Shown in pieces: positions 19,249 to 28,334 of a DNA stretch of 64,000 nucleotides; positions within the stretch are counted from its first letter, which is position 1; the number at the start of each line of letters is the position of its first letter. The stretch lies in the NCBI GenBank assembly GCA_024707385.1, contig JANPZW010000001.1, positions 96,528-160,527 on the forward strand. The letters run 5' to 3'. The notes under the pieces are model-generated. The model was not told the DNA's origin and did not search any database. It saw only the letters and a list, made by a program, of their open reading frames with translations. The stretch is from Cellvibrionaceae bacterium (GTDB lineage Bacteria; Pseudomonadota; Gammaproteobacteria; Pseudomonadales; Cellvibrionaceae). Both the position numbers and the translations under genes were made by a program.

Positions 19249-20181
19249 ATGACAAGCATTCACCTCGCAGTGTTGCGCGCGGCGCGCCCGGCTTTTTTGC
19301 TGCTCACGCCTATTTGTGTGCTGCTCGGTATTGCCGCCGCACTGCATTTGCACGGCAAAATTGCTGTGGATTTAGCGGTGTTGGTGATGGTGGGAGCCAT
19401 TGCTGCACACATCGCAGCCAATACATTCAATGAATATTTCGACTTCACCAGCGGGCTGGACTCGCTCACGCAAAAAACGCCGTTCAGTGGTGGCAGCGGC
19501 GCCTTGCCGGCGCAGCCGCGCGCGCAGTCCTGGGTGCTGGCGGCCGCCTGCGTCTCTCTCGGGATCACCATTATCATCGGCCTTTATTTGGCGACCATTG
19601 CCGGACCGGCACTGCTCGCTCTTGGTGTGCTCGGTGTGGTGACCATTGTGGTTTACACCCGCGTGCTCAATCGCCTGCCCTGGTTGTGTCTGGTCGCACC
19701 GGGTGCAGCCTTTGGACCGCTGATGGTGCTGGGCACCTATCTGAGTGTCACAGCGCCGGGATTGGTTACCCTAAATAGTGCTGCACAGGTATTGTTGCTC
19801 GCCCTAGTGCCGTTTTTTGTGGTGAATAATTTGTTGTTGCTGAATCAATTTCCCGATGTTGCAGCGGATCGCCAAGTGGGGCGCAAAACCTTTCCCATTC
19901 GTTATGGTTTGGCGGCCAGTCTGCACGTGTATCGCGGGTTTTTATTCGCCGCCAGCGCAGCGTTGCTGCTGGCAGTGTTGATCGGCGCGGCGCCCTGGCT
20001 GGCGCTGTTTGCCTTGCTGCCGCTCGCCCTAGGCTACCGCGTTTACCTGGGTGTACACGCCGCGAATTTTTCCCTGCCGGGCATGCTCCCCTCCCTGGGG
20101 CAAAACGTCGCTGCCGCGCTCCTTACCCCTTTGTGTTATGCCGCCGCTTTATTAATCCATTTCTGGTGGTGCGGCATTTGA
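19249..20181 (+). CDS. UbiA-family prenyltransferase, MenA-like
   Basis: A 310-residue polytopic membrane protein with about eight or nine helices. First Asp-rich motif NEYFDFTSGLD (about 62-72) and second motif DVAADRQVGRKTFP (about 205-218) bind Mg-prenyl diphosphate. It resembles 1,4-dihydroxy-2-naphthoate polyprenyltransferase. It starts 18 bases after frdB on the same strand, so co-transcription is likely. A low-potential quinone such as menaquinone is what a fumarate reductase would need, which makes the pairing meaningful, but no other men genes are here and the aromatic substrate is inferred. A decayed partial copy lies at about 21905-22228. Confidence 0.8.
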   Translation: MTSIHLAVLRAARPAFLLLTPICVLLGIAAALHLHGKIAVDLAVLVMVGAIAAHIAANTFNEYFDFTSGLDSLTQKTPFSGGSGALPAQPRAQSWVLAAACVSLGITIIIGLYLATIAGPALLALGVLGVVTIVVYTRVLNRLPWLCLVAPGAAFGPLMVLGTYLSVTAPGLVTLNSAAQVLLLALVPFFVVNNLLLLNQFPDVAADRQVGRKTFPIRYGLAASLHVYRGFLFAASAALLLAVLIGAAPWLALFALLPLALGYRVYLGVHAANFSLPGMLPSLGQNVAAALLTPLCYAAALLIHFWWCGI

Positions 20182-20218
20182 TTTGGCACTGCTCGCCAAA
20201 TCGTAGCGCGGCTGCTTG

Positions 20219-21589
20219 TCAATTCCCTTTTTTGGCAAGCAGATCGAGCATGGAAAGCACGGCCACTTTCGTGCCGACGGGAATTGCCGCCAGATCGACG
20301 ATAAAATTCGGATTGTGTGAGGAGTAGGGGAACATCTGGCCTTTTTTCTGTGCTTCGGCAAACACTTTCGGATCTGCTACGCCGACGACCAGATAGTTGA
20401 ATTGGACATCCTCGCCATAATTGCCGCGCAGTAGGTGGACGTCTTCCGAGCCGGTTGCTGGCGGAAACTCGGTGACAACATTTTTTTCGCCCATGAATTT
20501 TTTCAGAGTGTCCGCCAGACGGTTGGCCAGGGCTTCGTCGTTGATTAAAGGGGTGGAGCCACCTTTCATCGTGATGACGGGCATCATGTCTTCGGGCAAC
20601 CCGTAGGAGCGTGCAATGCCTTCGCTGATGGATTTAATGCCCTGCAGCATTGTTTCGCGCACGGCAGGGTCGTACCAACGCAGGTTAGCTTTGACCAGAG
20701 CGCTGCTGGGAATAACGTTGTTATCGCTGCCTGCCTGGATTGAGCCGACGGTGAGAACGGCGGTTTCCTGCGGAGTGATGGCGCGGCTCACTATGGCTTG
20801 ATACTGCACAATTGCCAGGGCGGCCATCAGGATGGGATCTTTCGTCATTTGCGGCATGGAACCGTGCCCACCCACACCTTTGAACAATATATCCAACTGA
20901 TCGGTGCCAGCCATTTTGGGGCCTGCGGAACTCAACACGGCACCCACCGGACCGGGAGCGGTATGCAGGCCGATCAGATAGTCGGGCTTGGGGATGCCAT
21001 GTTTGGAATAAAGTCCGTCGTCCACCATCGCCTGTGCGCCAAGGATCAGCTCTTCAGCGGGCTGTGCGACCAGAATGGCAGTGCCGGACCAGCTGGATTT
21101 CATCTCTGCCAGTATCTTTGCCATACCCAGCATCCACGTAACATGTGCATCATGTCCGCACATGTGGGCCACGGGTGTTTCAGTGCCATCATCGCGTTTC
21201 ACCCGCACCTTGCTGGCATAGGGCAGACCGGTGGCTTCTTCCACAGCGTTAGCGTCCATATCGGCGCGATACATCACAATTGGCCCGTCGCCATTTTTCA
21301 TGGTTCCCACAACACCAGTGCCGCCTATGCCAGTTTTAACGCTATATCCTAATTTTTTCAGTTCCTTCTCCACTATGCCGGCAGTGCGCTTCTCCATAAA
21401 ACCCAATTCAGGGTTCTGGTGAATATCCTTGAATATATTGGTCAGTCGCGGCGTATCAGCCTCAATGGCTTTAAATGCACTGGCAATATGTTGCTCTGCC
21501 GGCGTCGCAAATAAATTGGTGGGTAAGGTGAGTGATGCGGCGAGAATGCTGAGCGCGAACCGCGCGATTTTTTGTAACGATGAATACAT
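20219..21589 (-). CDS. Exported M20D-family amidohydrolase/peptidase
   Basis: From ATG 21589, which has AGGAG 7 bases upstream, the protein is 456 residues with a signal peptide (LSILAASLTLPTNLFA). Metal-site motifs of M20 enzymes are present: MYRADMDA, HMCGHDAHV, QPAEE and LHTAPG, plus the dimerisation-domain GVGGHGSMPQ. Relatives hydrolyse amide bonds of N-acyl amino acids, indole-amino acid conjugates or dipeptides. The periplasmic location follows from the signal. It is convergent with the prenyltransferase gene. The substrate is unknown. Confidence 0.85.
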   Translation of the reverse strand: MYSSLQKIARFALSILAASLTLPTNLFATPAEQHIASAFKAIEADTPRLTNIFKDIHQNPELGFMEKRTAGIVEKELKKLGYSVKTGIGGTGVVGTMKNGDGPIVMYRADMDANAVEEATGLPYASKVRVKRDDGTETPVAHMCGHDAHVTWMLGMAKILAEMKSSWSGTAILVAQPAEELILGAQAMVDDGLYSKHGIPKPDYLIGLHTAPGPVGAVLSSAGPKMAGTDQLDILFKGVGGHGSMPQMTKDPILMAALAIVQYQAIVSRAITPQETAVLTVGSIQAGSDNNVIPSSALVKANLRWYDPAVRETMLQGIKSISEGIARSYGLPEDMMPVITMKGGSTPLINDEALANRLADTLKKFMGEKNVVTEFPPATGSEDVHLLRGNYGEDVQFNYLVVGVADPKVFAEAQKKGQMFPYSSHNPNFIVDLAAIPVGTKVAVLSMLDLLAKKGN

Positions 21590-21806
21590 TTCCAATCTCC
21601 TATTCCATTGCAAAAATATGCCATGTTAAAGAGTAGTCCATATTGCCGCGGGGGCTGGGTTGTGACGCGTGATGACCTCTTTATCTGTTGAAAAGTGCGT
21701 GGAGATTAGGAAAAATAAAGCGTAAAAATCATCTTGATGGCGCGCATGAAACTCAAAATGTTTTTCAGAAATTGCTAAGGCAGAGTGGATTTATTTGTTT
21801 TGTCCC

Positions 21807-21885
21807 ATTAAGCATTTGCCACCAATAATCAGCGCCGCGCCGAAAAAGCTGCGTGGCATCATGACCCTCGTCCAAAATCGACACA
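21807..21885 (-). pseudogene. Remnant of the 3' end of a DMT/EamA transporter gene
   Basis: About 75 bases (GCCACCAATAATCAGCGCCG and on) match the 3' end of the intact EamA gene at about 24370-24450 in the same orientation, with scattered changes. No reading frame remains. It directly precedes the prenyltransferase remnant. Confidence 0.6.
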
Positions 21886-21904
21886 CCCAAAATTCGACAC
21901 GCCC

Positions 21905-22228
21905 AAAACCATCTGTGTTCACAATCGCCTACCTTGGCTATGTCTGATTGCGCGTCGCAGACTTTGGGCCGCTGATGGTGTTGGGCACCTATCTGAGTGC
22001 CACGACGCCGTAACTGGTTACCGTAAACAGCGCTACGCGGGTATTATGGCTCGCCGTAGTGTCTTTTTTGTGGTGAATAATTTTGTTGTTGCTGAGCCAG
22101 TTTCCTGATGTTGCAGCGGATCGCCAAGTGGGTCGCAAAACCGTTCCCATGTGTTATCGCCGCCGTGCTCCTCACCCCGTTATGTTATGCCGCCGCTTTA
22201 TTGATCCGTTTGTGGTGGCGCGTTTGAT
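21905..22228 (+). pseudogene. Remnant of the MenA-like prenyltransferase gene (3' half)
   Basis: The segment aligns with the intact gene from about 19655 to its end. Shared stretches include GCTGATGGTG..GGGCACCTATCTGAG and GATGTTGCAGCGGATCGCC. An internal deletion joins the second Asp motif to the last helix, and stop codons and indels break the frame. It ends at a TGA just before the next gene at 22247. A relic of a tandem duplication. Confidence 0.75.
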
Positions 22229-22246
22229 TTCTCTCTGATTGCTCCG

Positions 22247-24298
22247 ATGTCTCGATCCATTTCTCCTTCACCTGCTCTGGATTTCGCTCTGTACCGCATT
22301 CTTGGCAACAGCCTGCCGCCGCGTCATGGGGCGACGGAAATGCTGGAACATCTTCGTTTTACGCTCGACCATGAGCCGGAACTGCGCGGATGCCGCAAAT
22401 ATTGGGTGCTCAATCGTATCGCTGATAAAGAAGTGGAATTTCAGTGCACGACATGGATACGCAAGGCGGGGCACGAATACCTGCGCCTGCCGTTTGATAT
22501 GGAAGCTTACGCCAGCTGCTTCAACGATCTATCCGACCTGCCCGAAGGAGTGGAGCGCATCGACCCCTCCCATAGCGGCTTCGCTTTCGATATGTCGAGT
22601 TTTGCCCTTGAGTGGAAGTACCGGTACAAAAATTTGCAGGCGCTTGGCTTGAATGCAGCGCGCAATGCCGCCCTCAACGCGGGGCGCGCTATTGCCCGCT
22701 GGACGCTGCCCTGGGACGGGGGGTGTTTTATTACCGCAGAGGCGTGGGAGCGGATTTATCAACTCGCCGAGCGCGACCCTGCCGCGCTACACCTCATAGT
22801 GCCGCTGGCCCGCATTGCGCCTGATGATCTGTTGCACCAGCGTTGCACGCCGCTGGCGCAGGATGAGCCGCAAATCGGTTTTCGCAACGACAGTCGCACG
22901 CTGTTTGATGAGAGATTGAGATACGGCAACCGCAATAAAGCGGCGCTGCTATGCAGCCTGGGTGTGCCGGGACCCTGGCACTCCTGGAGTTCGGCGCCGT
23001 GGGACGAGCAACAGGCCCCGCTCAGCCCCGAGCGCGGTCGTTTTGTGCAAGGTGCATGGGTGGCCCGTTTGACCTCCAAGGCGGATGTTGCCGATAACGT
23101 CCGACAGCGGTGGCGGGCGCGGTTTGAGGGGGTGGAGCGTTTGTGCCGTCGGCTCGATGAGCGTTTGGTGGCCGCGCGCAATCCACCGGGCCGGTTGCTT
23201 TGTTACGACGAAGAGGCGCTCCAGCGTGATTGTGAGCATCCCCTCGCCATCGAGTTGGTCCAACGCGCGCGCGCCGCGCTGGGCCGCCCTGTGCCCAGCG
23301 TGCGCAACAAAACGGGCTGCGCAGTCAGCGGCGACCCGGCGGACTACTTCAGCTTGGCGCCTTATTGTTATGTGGGTTCAACCGGTGAAGTGGAGTATCG
23401 GGATGGTCAGCGCAATCCCGCCACCGCCGGCCCCGCTAATGATCGCGCCGCCCTCGATCAGCTTGTGGTGGATACCTGCACGACCGCCCTGGCCGGCACC
23501 ATCAGCGGCGACCGGATGCTGCTCGACCATGCTGCTCGCCTGATCAGAACCTGGTTCATCGATCCGCAAACCCGTATGAATCCGAATATGCGTTTTGCCC
23601 AGGTTGCCCCGGGGGCGGAGCAGGCAGGCAAAAATTGGGGCATCGTGGACTTTCGCGGCTTCTGGCCTTTACTGGACGCCATCACCCTGACAGCGCGCAC
23701 GGGCGCTTTGAATGCCGCTGAACAACTCGCGGTAAAAAACTGGTTTGCGCTGTTTCTCGATGATGTCACTTCGCGGCAGATTGATGCGCCGAACAATATT
23801 GCTGTTTGGCACGATCTGGTGGTTGCCGCGCTCGCTGCTTTCGTGGGACGGCATGCGCGGGCGGCACAAGTGCTGTCGGATCTGCCCTTAAGGTTCACCA
23901 GTCAGTTGGGCGCATTTGGTGTGCCGGTGCAGGAGCTGAAGCGTACGCGCCCACTGCACTATGGTTTATTTCTGGCACACGGCCTGATCAATGTAGCTTC
24001 ACTAGGGCGCCGTCTCGGTATCGACTTGTGGAGCTATAGCGGCTCACAACACCGCAGCATTGCCATGCTGGTGCGGTTTTTGGCAATGAATAAACAATTG
24101 CTCTCCGACTACGCAGCTGATGCAGAGCGGTTTGATCAACGCATTCTCAGGGCTTGCACAATGATTCCTACGGATGCAATCCACGCGCAAACGCTCACCG
24201 AATTCCGCAGAGAATGTGCAGCGCTGGACATAGGCGACATGAGCGAAGGCACCATGCCGTTACAGCGGATATTCAATGGCGGTTGGCCGACGCGATGA
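22247..24298 (+). CDS. Fusion of glycosyltransferase-like N-terminus and alginate-lyase-family C-terminus
   Basis: 683 residues with no signal peptide. Residues 1 to about 310 start YRILGNSLPPRHG and contain KYWVLNRI and a WTLPWDGGCF segment, resembling a bacterial glycosyltransferase-like family seen in capsule loci. Residues about 330-680 match the alginate-lyase (PL5-like, alpha/alpha toroid) family: GKNWGIVDFRGFWPLLDAI and NNIAVWHDLVV with the conserved Asn and His. The lack of an export signal places the lyase domain in the cytoplasm, which is unusual and suggests glycan remodelling or recognition rather than feeding. The ATG follows the prenyltransferase remnant by 19 bases. Confidence 0.65.
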   Translation: MSRSISPSPALDFALYRILGNSLPPRHGATEMLEHLRFTLDHEPELRGCRKYWVLNRIADKEVEFQCTTWIRKAGHEYLRLPFDMEAYASCFNDLSDLPEGVERIDPSHSGFAFDMSSFALEWKYRYKNLQALGLNAARNAALNAGRAIARWTLPWDGGCFITAEAWERIYQLAERDPAALHLIVPLARIAPDDLLHQRCTPLAQDEPQIGFRNDSRTLFDERLRYGNRNKAALLCSLGVPGPWHSWSSAPWDEQQAPLSPERGRFVQGAWVARLTSKADVADNVRQRWRARFEGVERLCRRLDERLVAARNPPGRLLCYDEEALQRDCEHPLAIELVQRARAALGRPVPSVRNKTGCAVSGDPADYFSLAPYCYVGSTGEVEYRDGQRNPATAGPANDRAALDQLVVDTCTTALAGTISGDRMLLDHAARLIRTWFIDPQTRMNPNMRFAQVAPGAEQAGKNWGIVDFRGFWPLLDAITLTARTGALNAAEQLAVKNWFALFLDDVTSRQIDAPNNIAVWHDLVVAALAAFVGRHARAAQVLSDLPLRFTSQLGAFGVPVQELKRTRPLHYGLFLAHGLINVASLGRRLGIDLWSYSGSQHRSIAMLVRFLAMNKQLLSDYAADAERFDQRILRACTMIPTDAIHAQTLTEFRRECAALDIGDMSEGTMPLQRIFNGGWPTR

Positions 24299-24359
24299 TT
24301 TGTCGATATGACGAAAATTGGGGTGGCACAGTGATATTTGTGATCGCCTTGCCTACTCT

Positions 24360-25267
24360 TTATTTTCTTCCCACCAAACTTACGCCACCGATAATCAGTG
24401 CCGCACCGATAAGCTGTGTGGCATTGATGACCTCATCCAAAAACCACGCGCCGAAAAAAACCGTAACCACAGGGCCGATACTGCCCATAATGGAGGCCTT
24501 GCTTGCACCTATGGAGGCAATGCCTTTGTTCATTAAAAATGAGGGAATTACGGTTGAAAATATGGCCAATCCGAAGGTCAGCCAATAAACAGGCGCCGGC
24601 TGCACCAGCGCGTTTAAATCGGCAAATACCACGTTATGGACAATAACCCCAACCGACGCGGAGAGCATGCAGTAGGTGGTGAATGTTAATGAGCCGACTT
24701 GTTTGGCTTTTTCGCTGGTCATCACCACAAAAAAGGCGTAGCTGACGGCGCTGGCAAAAACGAGTAGTCCGCCGATTGCGGTATTGGAAAGGGATTGATG
24801 AAATTGCAGCTCGTGATAAAAAACAAAAACAATGCCTACGTAGGCGATGGCCATGGCAATTTTTCCCGCTCCGCGATAGCTTGTTTTTTCCAAAAGGCGA
24901 GAATCAACACCACAACCGTCGGGTAAATATAGAGCACTAAACGCTCAAGCCCTGCGGAAATATATTCCAGTCCTAAAAAATCCAGCAGGCTTGCAAGGTA
25001 GTAGCCCAGCAACCCAAGCCCCGTGATGGTCATAAAGTTTTGCCGGGTAAGTGTCATCTTGGCTTGGCTGTGCAGCCAGAGGGCCATGCCAAGGTAAAAT
25101 GGCAAAGCGAACAACATGCGCAACATTAGTAAAGGCGCGGCGCTGATGCCGTAAGCGTAAGCCAGCTTTATAAAAATTCCTTTGCAGGCAAATAGGAAGG
25201 TTCCCAATAAAACACAAGCAATGCCAAACGCATGGCCAGAGGTAAAATGAGGTTGGGAGTTGGGCAT
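24360..25267 (-). CDS. DMT-superfamily (EamA) transporter (frameshifted)
   Basis: Two halves with five helices each. The N-terminal half is in one frame (25267 down to 24865) and the C-terminal half in another. The join is at GGG (plus-strand CCC 24865-24867): one more G gives AIAER-GKIAMAIAY, restoring about 302 residues, the normal EamA length. Each half contains an EamA repeat. Members export metabolites or amino acids; the substrate is not predictable. Convergent with the fusion gene. Confidence 0.85.
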
Positions 25268-25424
25268 GGACGTACAGCAGAAGGGAGCGGGGCCGGAAGG
25301 CTAGGAGATTAAACAGGCTTTGTCAAATGGTGAGCGGTGTCAATATACGCTTGGAATATCTGCGCAAAGCAAATAAATTAGCGCTTTATCAAATATCCAA
25401 AACACTGGTTTTAGAGGGAGTATT

Positions 25425-25667
25425 ATGATGGGACGATTTGTCATGGTGTGTGTTGCGGCTGTGGTTTGCTCCTGTGCAAGCTCTCCGCAGAATAAAGTGG
25501 GATCGGCCTACGACGCCGATAGCTTTTATTGCCTTTATACAGAACAGGAGAGCGGTAGCCGTTATTGCGAGTCGACAAATGCTTTACGCGCAAGAGCGTC
25601 GGCATCGCAAAGCAATCGTGCCGAAGCAAAGTCGGTTTTTCTCTATTTCATCAAGCGCCTGTTGTAA
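25425..25667 (+). CDS. Small lipoprotein
   Basis: 80 residues with a clear lipobox (VVCSCASS) after a short hydrophobic segment. The mature part is Ser/Ala-rich with two Cys (FYCLY, RYCES). Start at ATG 25425 or 25428 behind GAGGGAG. No family recognised. Confidence 0.6.
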   Translation: MMGRFVMVCVAAVVCSCASSPQNKVGSAYDADSFYCLYTEQESGSRYCESTNALRARASASQSNRAEAKSVFLYFIKRLL

Positions 25668-25690
25668 TCCATCTGGTTTAAGGTTCGCCG

Positions 25691-26986
25691 CTATTGGCGA
25701 ACCACCCGCCAAATCACATTGGCAAGATCATCCGCCACAATCAGAGCGCCCTTGGGATCGACAGTAACACCCACAGGGCGGCCGCGGGTTTTGCCGTTGT
25801 CGTCGCGAAATCCCGTCACAAAATCAATCGGTTGGCCAGATGGCCGCCCGTTGCTGAACGGCACGAATATGACTTTGTAACCCACAGGATCTTTGCGATT
25901 CCAACTGCCGTGTTCACCGACGAAAACACCATCCGTAAATTCCGGCCCCATGCTCGCATCGGAAAAATCCACTCCAAGCGCGGCAACGTGAGAGCCCAAT
26001 GCATAATCCGGGGTGAGGGCAGCGGCCACTTTTTGCGGATTCTGTGGGCGCACCCGATCATCCACATTTTTCCCCCAGTAGCTGTAAGGCCAACCGTAAA
26101 ATCCGCCTTCTTGTACTGAGGTCAGATAATCGGGCACCAGGTTTGGCCCTATTTCATCGCGCTCATTCACCACCGCCCACAAGGTGCCGGTGCCCGGTTG
26201 AATGGTGAGCGCGGTTGGATTGCGCAAGCCGGTAGCATAGGGGCGGTGAGCGCCGGTTTCGGCGTTGATTTCCCAAACCATTGCGCGATTCGCTTCCGCC
26301 ACCATGCCGCGTTCAGTGATATTGCTGTTGGAGCCTATACCCACATAAAGGAAACGTCCGTCTTCGCTTGCAGCCAGTGCTTTGGTCCAGTGGTGGTTAA
26401 TTTCCGAGGGTAGATCGGCGACTTTGGTCGGTGGTCCATCGGCCTGGGTTTGGCCGTCGCTATAAGCAAACCGCACCAGAGCATCCTGGTTGGCGACATA
26501 TAAATAATTGTTCACCAATGCCAAGCCGTAAGGTGCATTCAGATTTTCCGCAAATACGGTTTTTAATTCGTAGGTGCCGTCGCCTTCGGCATCGCGCAAT
26601 AAAGTTAACCGGTTACCACCTTTAACACGCGTGGTGCCCTTAGCTTTAATCGGGCCGGCGATGACATCTTTAGGCTTGAGTGTTGGTGCGTTGCCACCTC
26701 TACCTTCTGCAACCAAAATATCGCCGTTGGGCAACACGAGCGTTTGACGCGGAATTTTGAGATCGCTGGCGATGGCGGAAACGGAAAAGCCACGCGGCAC
26801 TGTGGGAATTTGATCACCCCAGGGGATGGGCTCGGCTATCGTCATATTGGGCAAAATCCCGCGATGTGGTTTTGGCAGCGTGGGATTGGCACCGTATTGT
26901 GCCGGGTCCGGGTCGGCGCCATCGCAGGCGCATAATAGAAGTCCGGCAAGTACGATTCCTAATAAAGGAAGGCGCGAATATTTCAT
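25691..26986 (-). CDS. PQQ-type sugar (sorbosone-like) dehydrogenase lipoprotein
   Basis: 431 residues, lipobox (LLLCACDG), then a six-bladed beta-propeller of the glucose/sorbosone dehydrogenase family. Typical segments: PRGFSVSAIASDL, NLNAPYGLAL, TGLRNPTALTI, GWPYSYWGKN and FVGEHGSWNR. It would oxidise a sugar or related aldose in the periplasm, with electrons going to a cytochrome or membrane partner. Its ATG overlaps the stop of the DUF2231 gene upstream (26983-26986), so the two are translationally coupled. The cofactor is from family knowledge. Confidence 0.8.
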   Translation of the reverse strand: MKYSRLPLLGIVLAGLLLCACDGADPDPAQYGANPTLPKPHRGILPNMTIAEPIPWGDQIPTVPRGFSVSAIASDLKIPRQTLVLPNGDILVAEGRGGNAPTLKPKDVIAGPIKAKGTTRVKGGNRLTLLRDAEGDGTYELKTVFAENLNAPYGLALVNNYLYVANQDALVRFAYSDGQTQADGPPTKVADLPSEINHHWTKALAASEDGRFLYVGIGSNSNITERGMVAEANRAMVWEINAETGAHRPYATGLRNPTALTIQPGTGTLWAVVNERDEIGPNLVPDYLTSVQEGGFYGWPYSYWGKNVDDRVRPQNPQKVAAALTPDYALGSHVAALGVDFSDASMGPEFTDGVFVGEHGSWNRKDPVGYKVIFVPFSNGRPSGQPIDFVTGFRDDNGKTRGRPVGVTVDPKGALIVADDLANVIWRVVRQ

Positions 26987-27411
26987 CGGACACCTCCAAC
27001 ACCGAATTTGGTGAAGCCGATCCAGGTGGAACCACAGGCGAGTAACAAAACAATAACGGAGAGAATCAGTCCGTCCGGCATACTGGCCCAGGCGTCCTTA
27101 GCGTGCATAAGGGCGTTGAGAAATCCCAGCACCCAGGTCGCCAATAAAGCGAGTGGGTAGATGATGGTGAGTTTATGGCGATGATGAGTGCGAGCCAATT
27201 TGATGATTGAACACAGGAGCGCAAAACCGCAAAACACTAGTCCGCCAGCGATCAGCCAGGAGGCGAAATTGGCCCACTGGATTTCATAGCTGGAGAAATA
27301 GGCATAGTCGCTGAGTAAGCCGCCAAGAAATAAGGGAATGGTGCCTGCCAGTAAAACACCATGAATTGGATGAAGCACCCACAGATCAATTCTTTCATTA
27401 ACGCCAGCCAC
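26983..27411 (-). CDS. DUF2231-like membrane protein
   Basis: 142 residues, four hydrophobic helices, N-terminal WVLHPIHGVLLAG with the conserved His pair typical of DUF2231 membrane proteins (often near cytochromes and heme-linked dehydrogenases). It is first in an overlapping pair with the PQQ-type dehydrogenase, so it may be its membrane electron partner (inference). Confidence 0.7.
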   Translation of the reverse strand: MAGVNERIDLWVLHPIHGVLLAGTIPLFLGGLLSDYAYFSSYEIQWANFASWLIAGGLVFCGFALLCSIIKLARTHHRHKLTIIYPLALLATWVLGFLNALMHAKDAWASMPDGLILSVIVLLLACGSTWIGFTKFGVGGVR

Positions 27412-27600
27412 AGCACCCGTCCTTTTTTAGTTAATTTTTGCGCGCTTGGAAAAAATCATGGGCGCAATAAATTCATCCATCTGTTCGCAAGAGCACATTA
27501 AATCGCGGGGAGCGATACGGGAAAGGCAATTCGATTTATCGCCAATCGATGGCGTTCATTCCAGTGGATGTAAATAAACTCATCAATTCGGCGATAGGAA

Positions 27601-27630
27601 TAACGCAGCCACCTTAAAGTAGGCTGCGTT
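27601..27630 (-). terminator. Hairpin after the 27653-28321 gene
   Basis: AACGCAGCC ... GGCTGCGTT stem with a 10-base loop, but no clear T-run. Possibly a weak terminator or mRNA-stabilising hairpin. Confidence 0.45.
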
Positions 27631-27652
27631 CTAAATGGGTGGTTAGATGTGT

Positions 27653-28321
27653 TTAGATTGGTAAGTCGTTATAGCGCAGCGCGACGGCTTGAAGGCTGAT
27701 GAGAGCCTCCTCGGCAGCCAGCGCGCGTCCAGCTTTTTGGTTTAATTCTGCGTCATCCATAACAGGAACCAGCATCAATTGACCAGCCGAATCGTCATAA
27801 GCGATGAAGTACTTGCGCAGCGCTGCGACGTGCACAGCATAAAATTGCGGCTCCGCAACGTTTAGCTCTTTGGCGACTTTTTGGTGCGTATCGTCCAAGC
27901 TGCGCACCAGATTAGACGATCCATAGCTGATTGCATTTATGCGCTCCCCTTGACGCTGAAGCGTAATGGATGAGCGCACTTCATTGCCGACTGTGACAGG
28001 AACTAGATATTGCTGATGATTTTTGAAAAGTGCGCGAACATTACCGCCGCGTTGATATTTACGTAGCTCATCAAGCTGGATCATCAACACGGGAATTGGC
28101 ACTCCGGGGGTGGCCGTCGCTGCTTCCTGTGATGAACGAAAACCCATGGCCTGCGCGTTTTCATCATTCACAATTGACCGGAGAGTACCCATCGATTCGC
28201 GCAAGGCTTGTTTGTAATAGGTATCTCTTTCCAGCATGGTATCTGAACTCATTTGTTGGGCATTGCTGCTGAGGGCTAACGCTAGCCCGAGGATAATTGG
28301 AATCAATCTGATTATGTTCAT
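27653..28321 (-). CDS. Exported protein of unknown function
   Basis: From ATG 28321, 222 residues with a signal peptide (LIPIILGLALALSSNA). The mature part is mixed alpha/beta (GVPIPVLMIQLDELR ... QYLVPVTVGNEVRSSITL). The earlier in-frame start lies inside the upstream peptidase gene and is rejected. It begins 13 bases after that gene ends, so the two are probably one operon. The protein may be a pseudosubstrate, inhibitor or partner of the C39-like peptidase, but this rests on position only. Confidence 0.65.
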   Translation of the reverse strand: MNIIRLIPIILGLALALSSNAQQMSSDTMLERDTYYKQALRESMGTLRSIVNDENAQAMGFRSSQEAATATPGVPIPVLMIQLDELRKYQRGGNVRALFKNHQQYLVPVTVGNEVRSSITLQRQGERINAISYGSSNLVRSLDDTHQKVAKELNVAEPQFYAVHVAALRKYFIAYDDSAGQLMLVPVMDDAELNQKAGRALAAEEALISLQAVALRYNDLPI

Positions 28322-28334
28322 GGCCGTACCGTCC

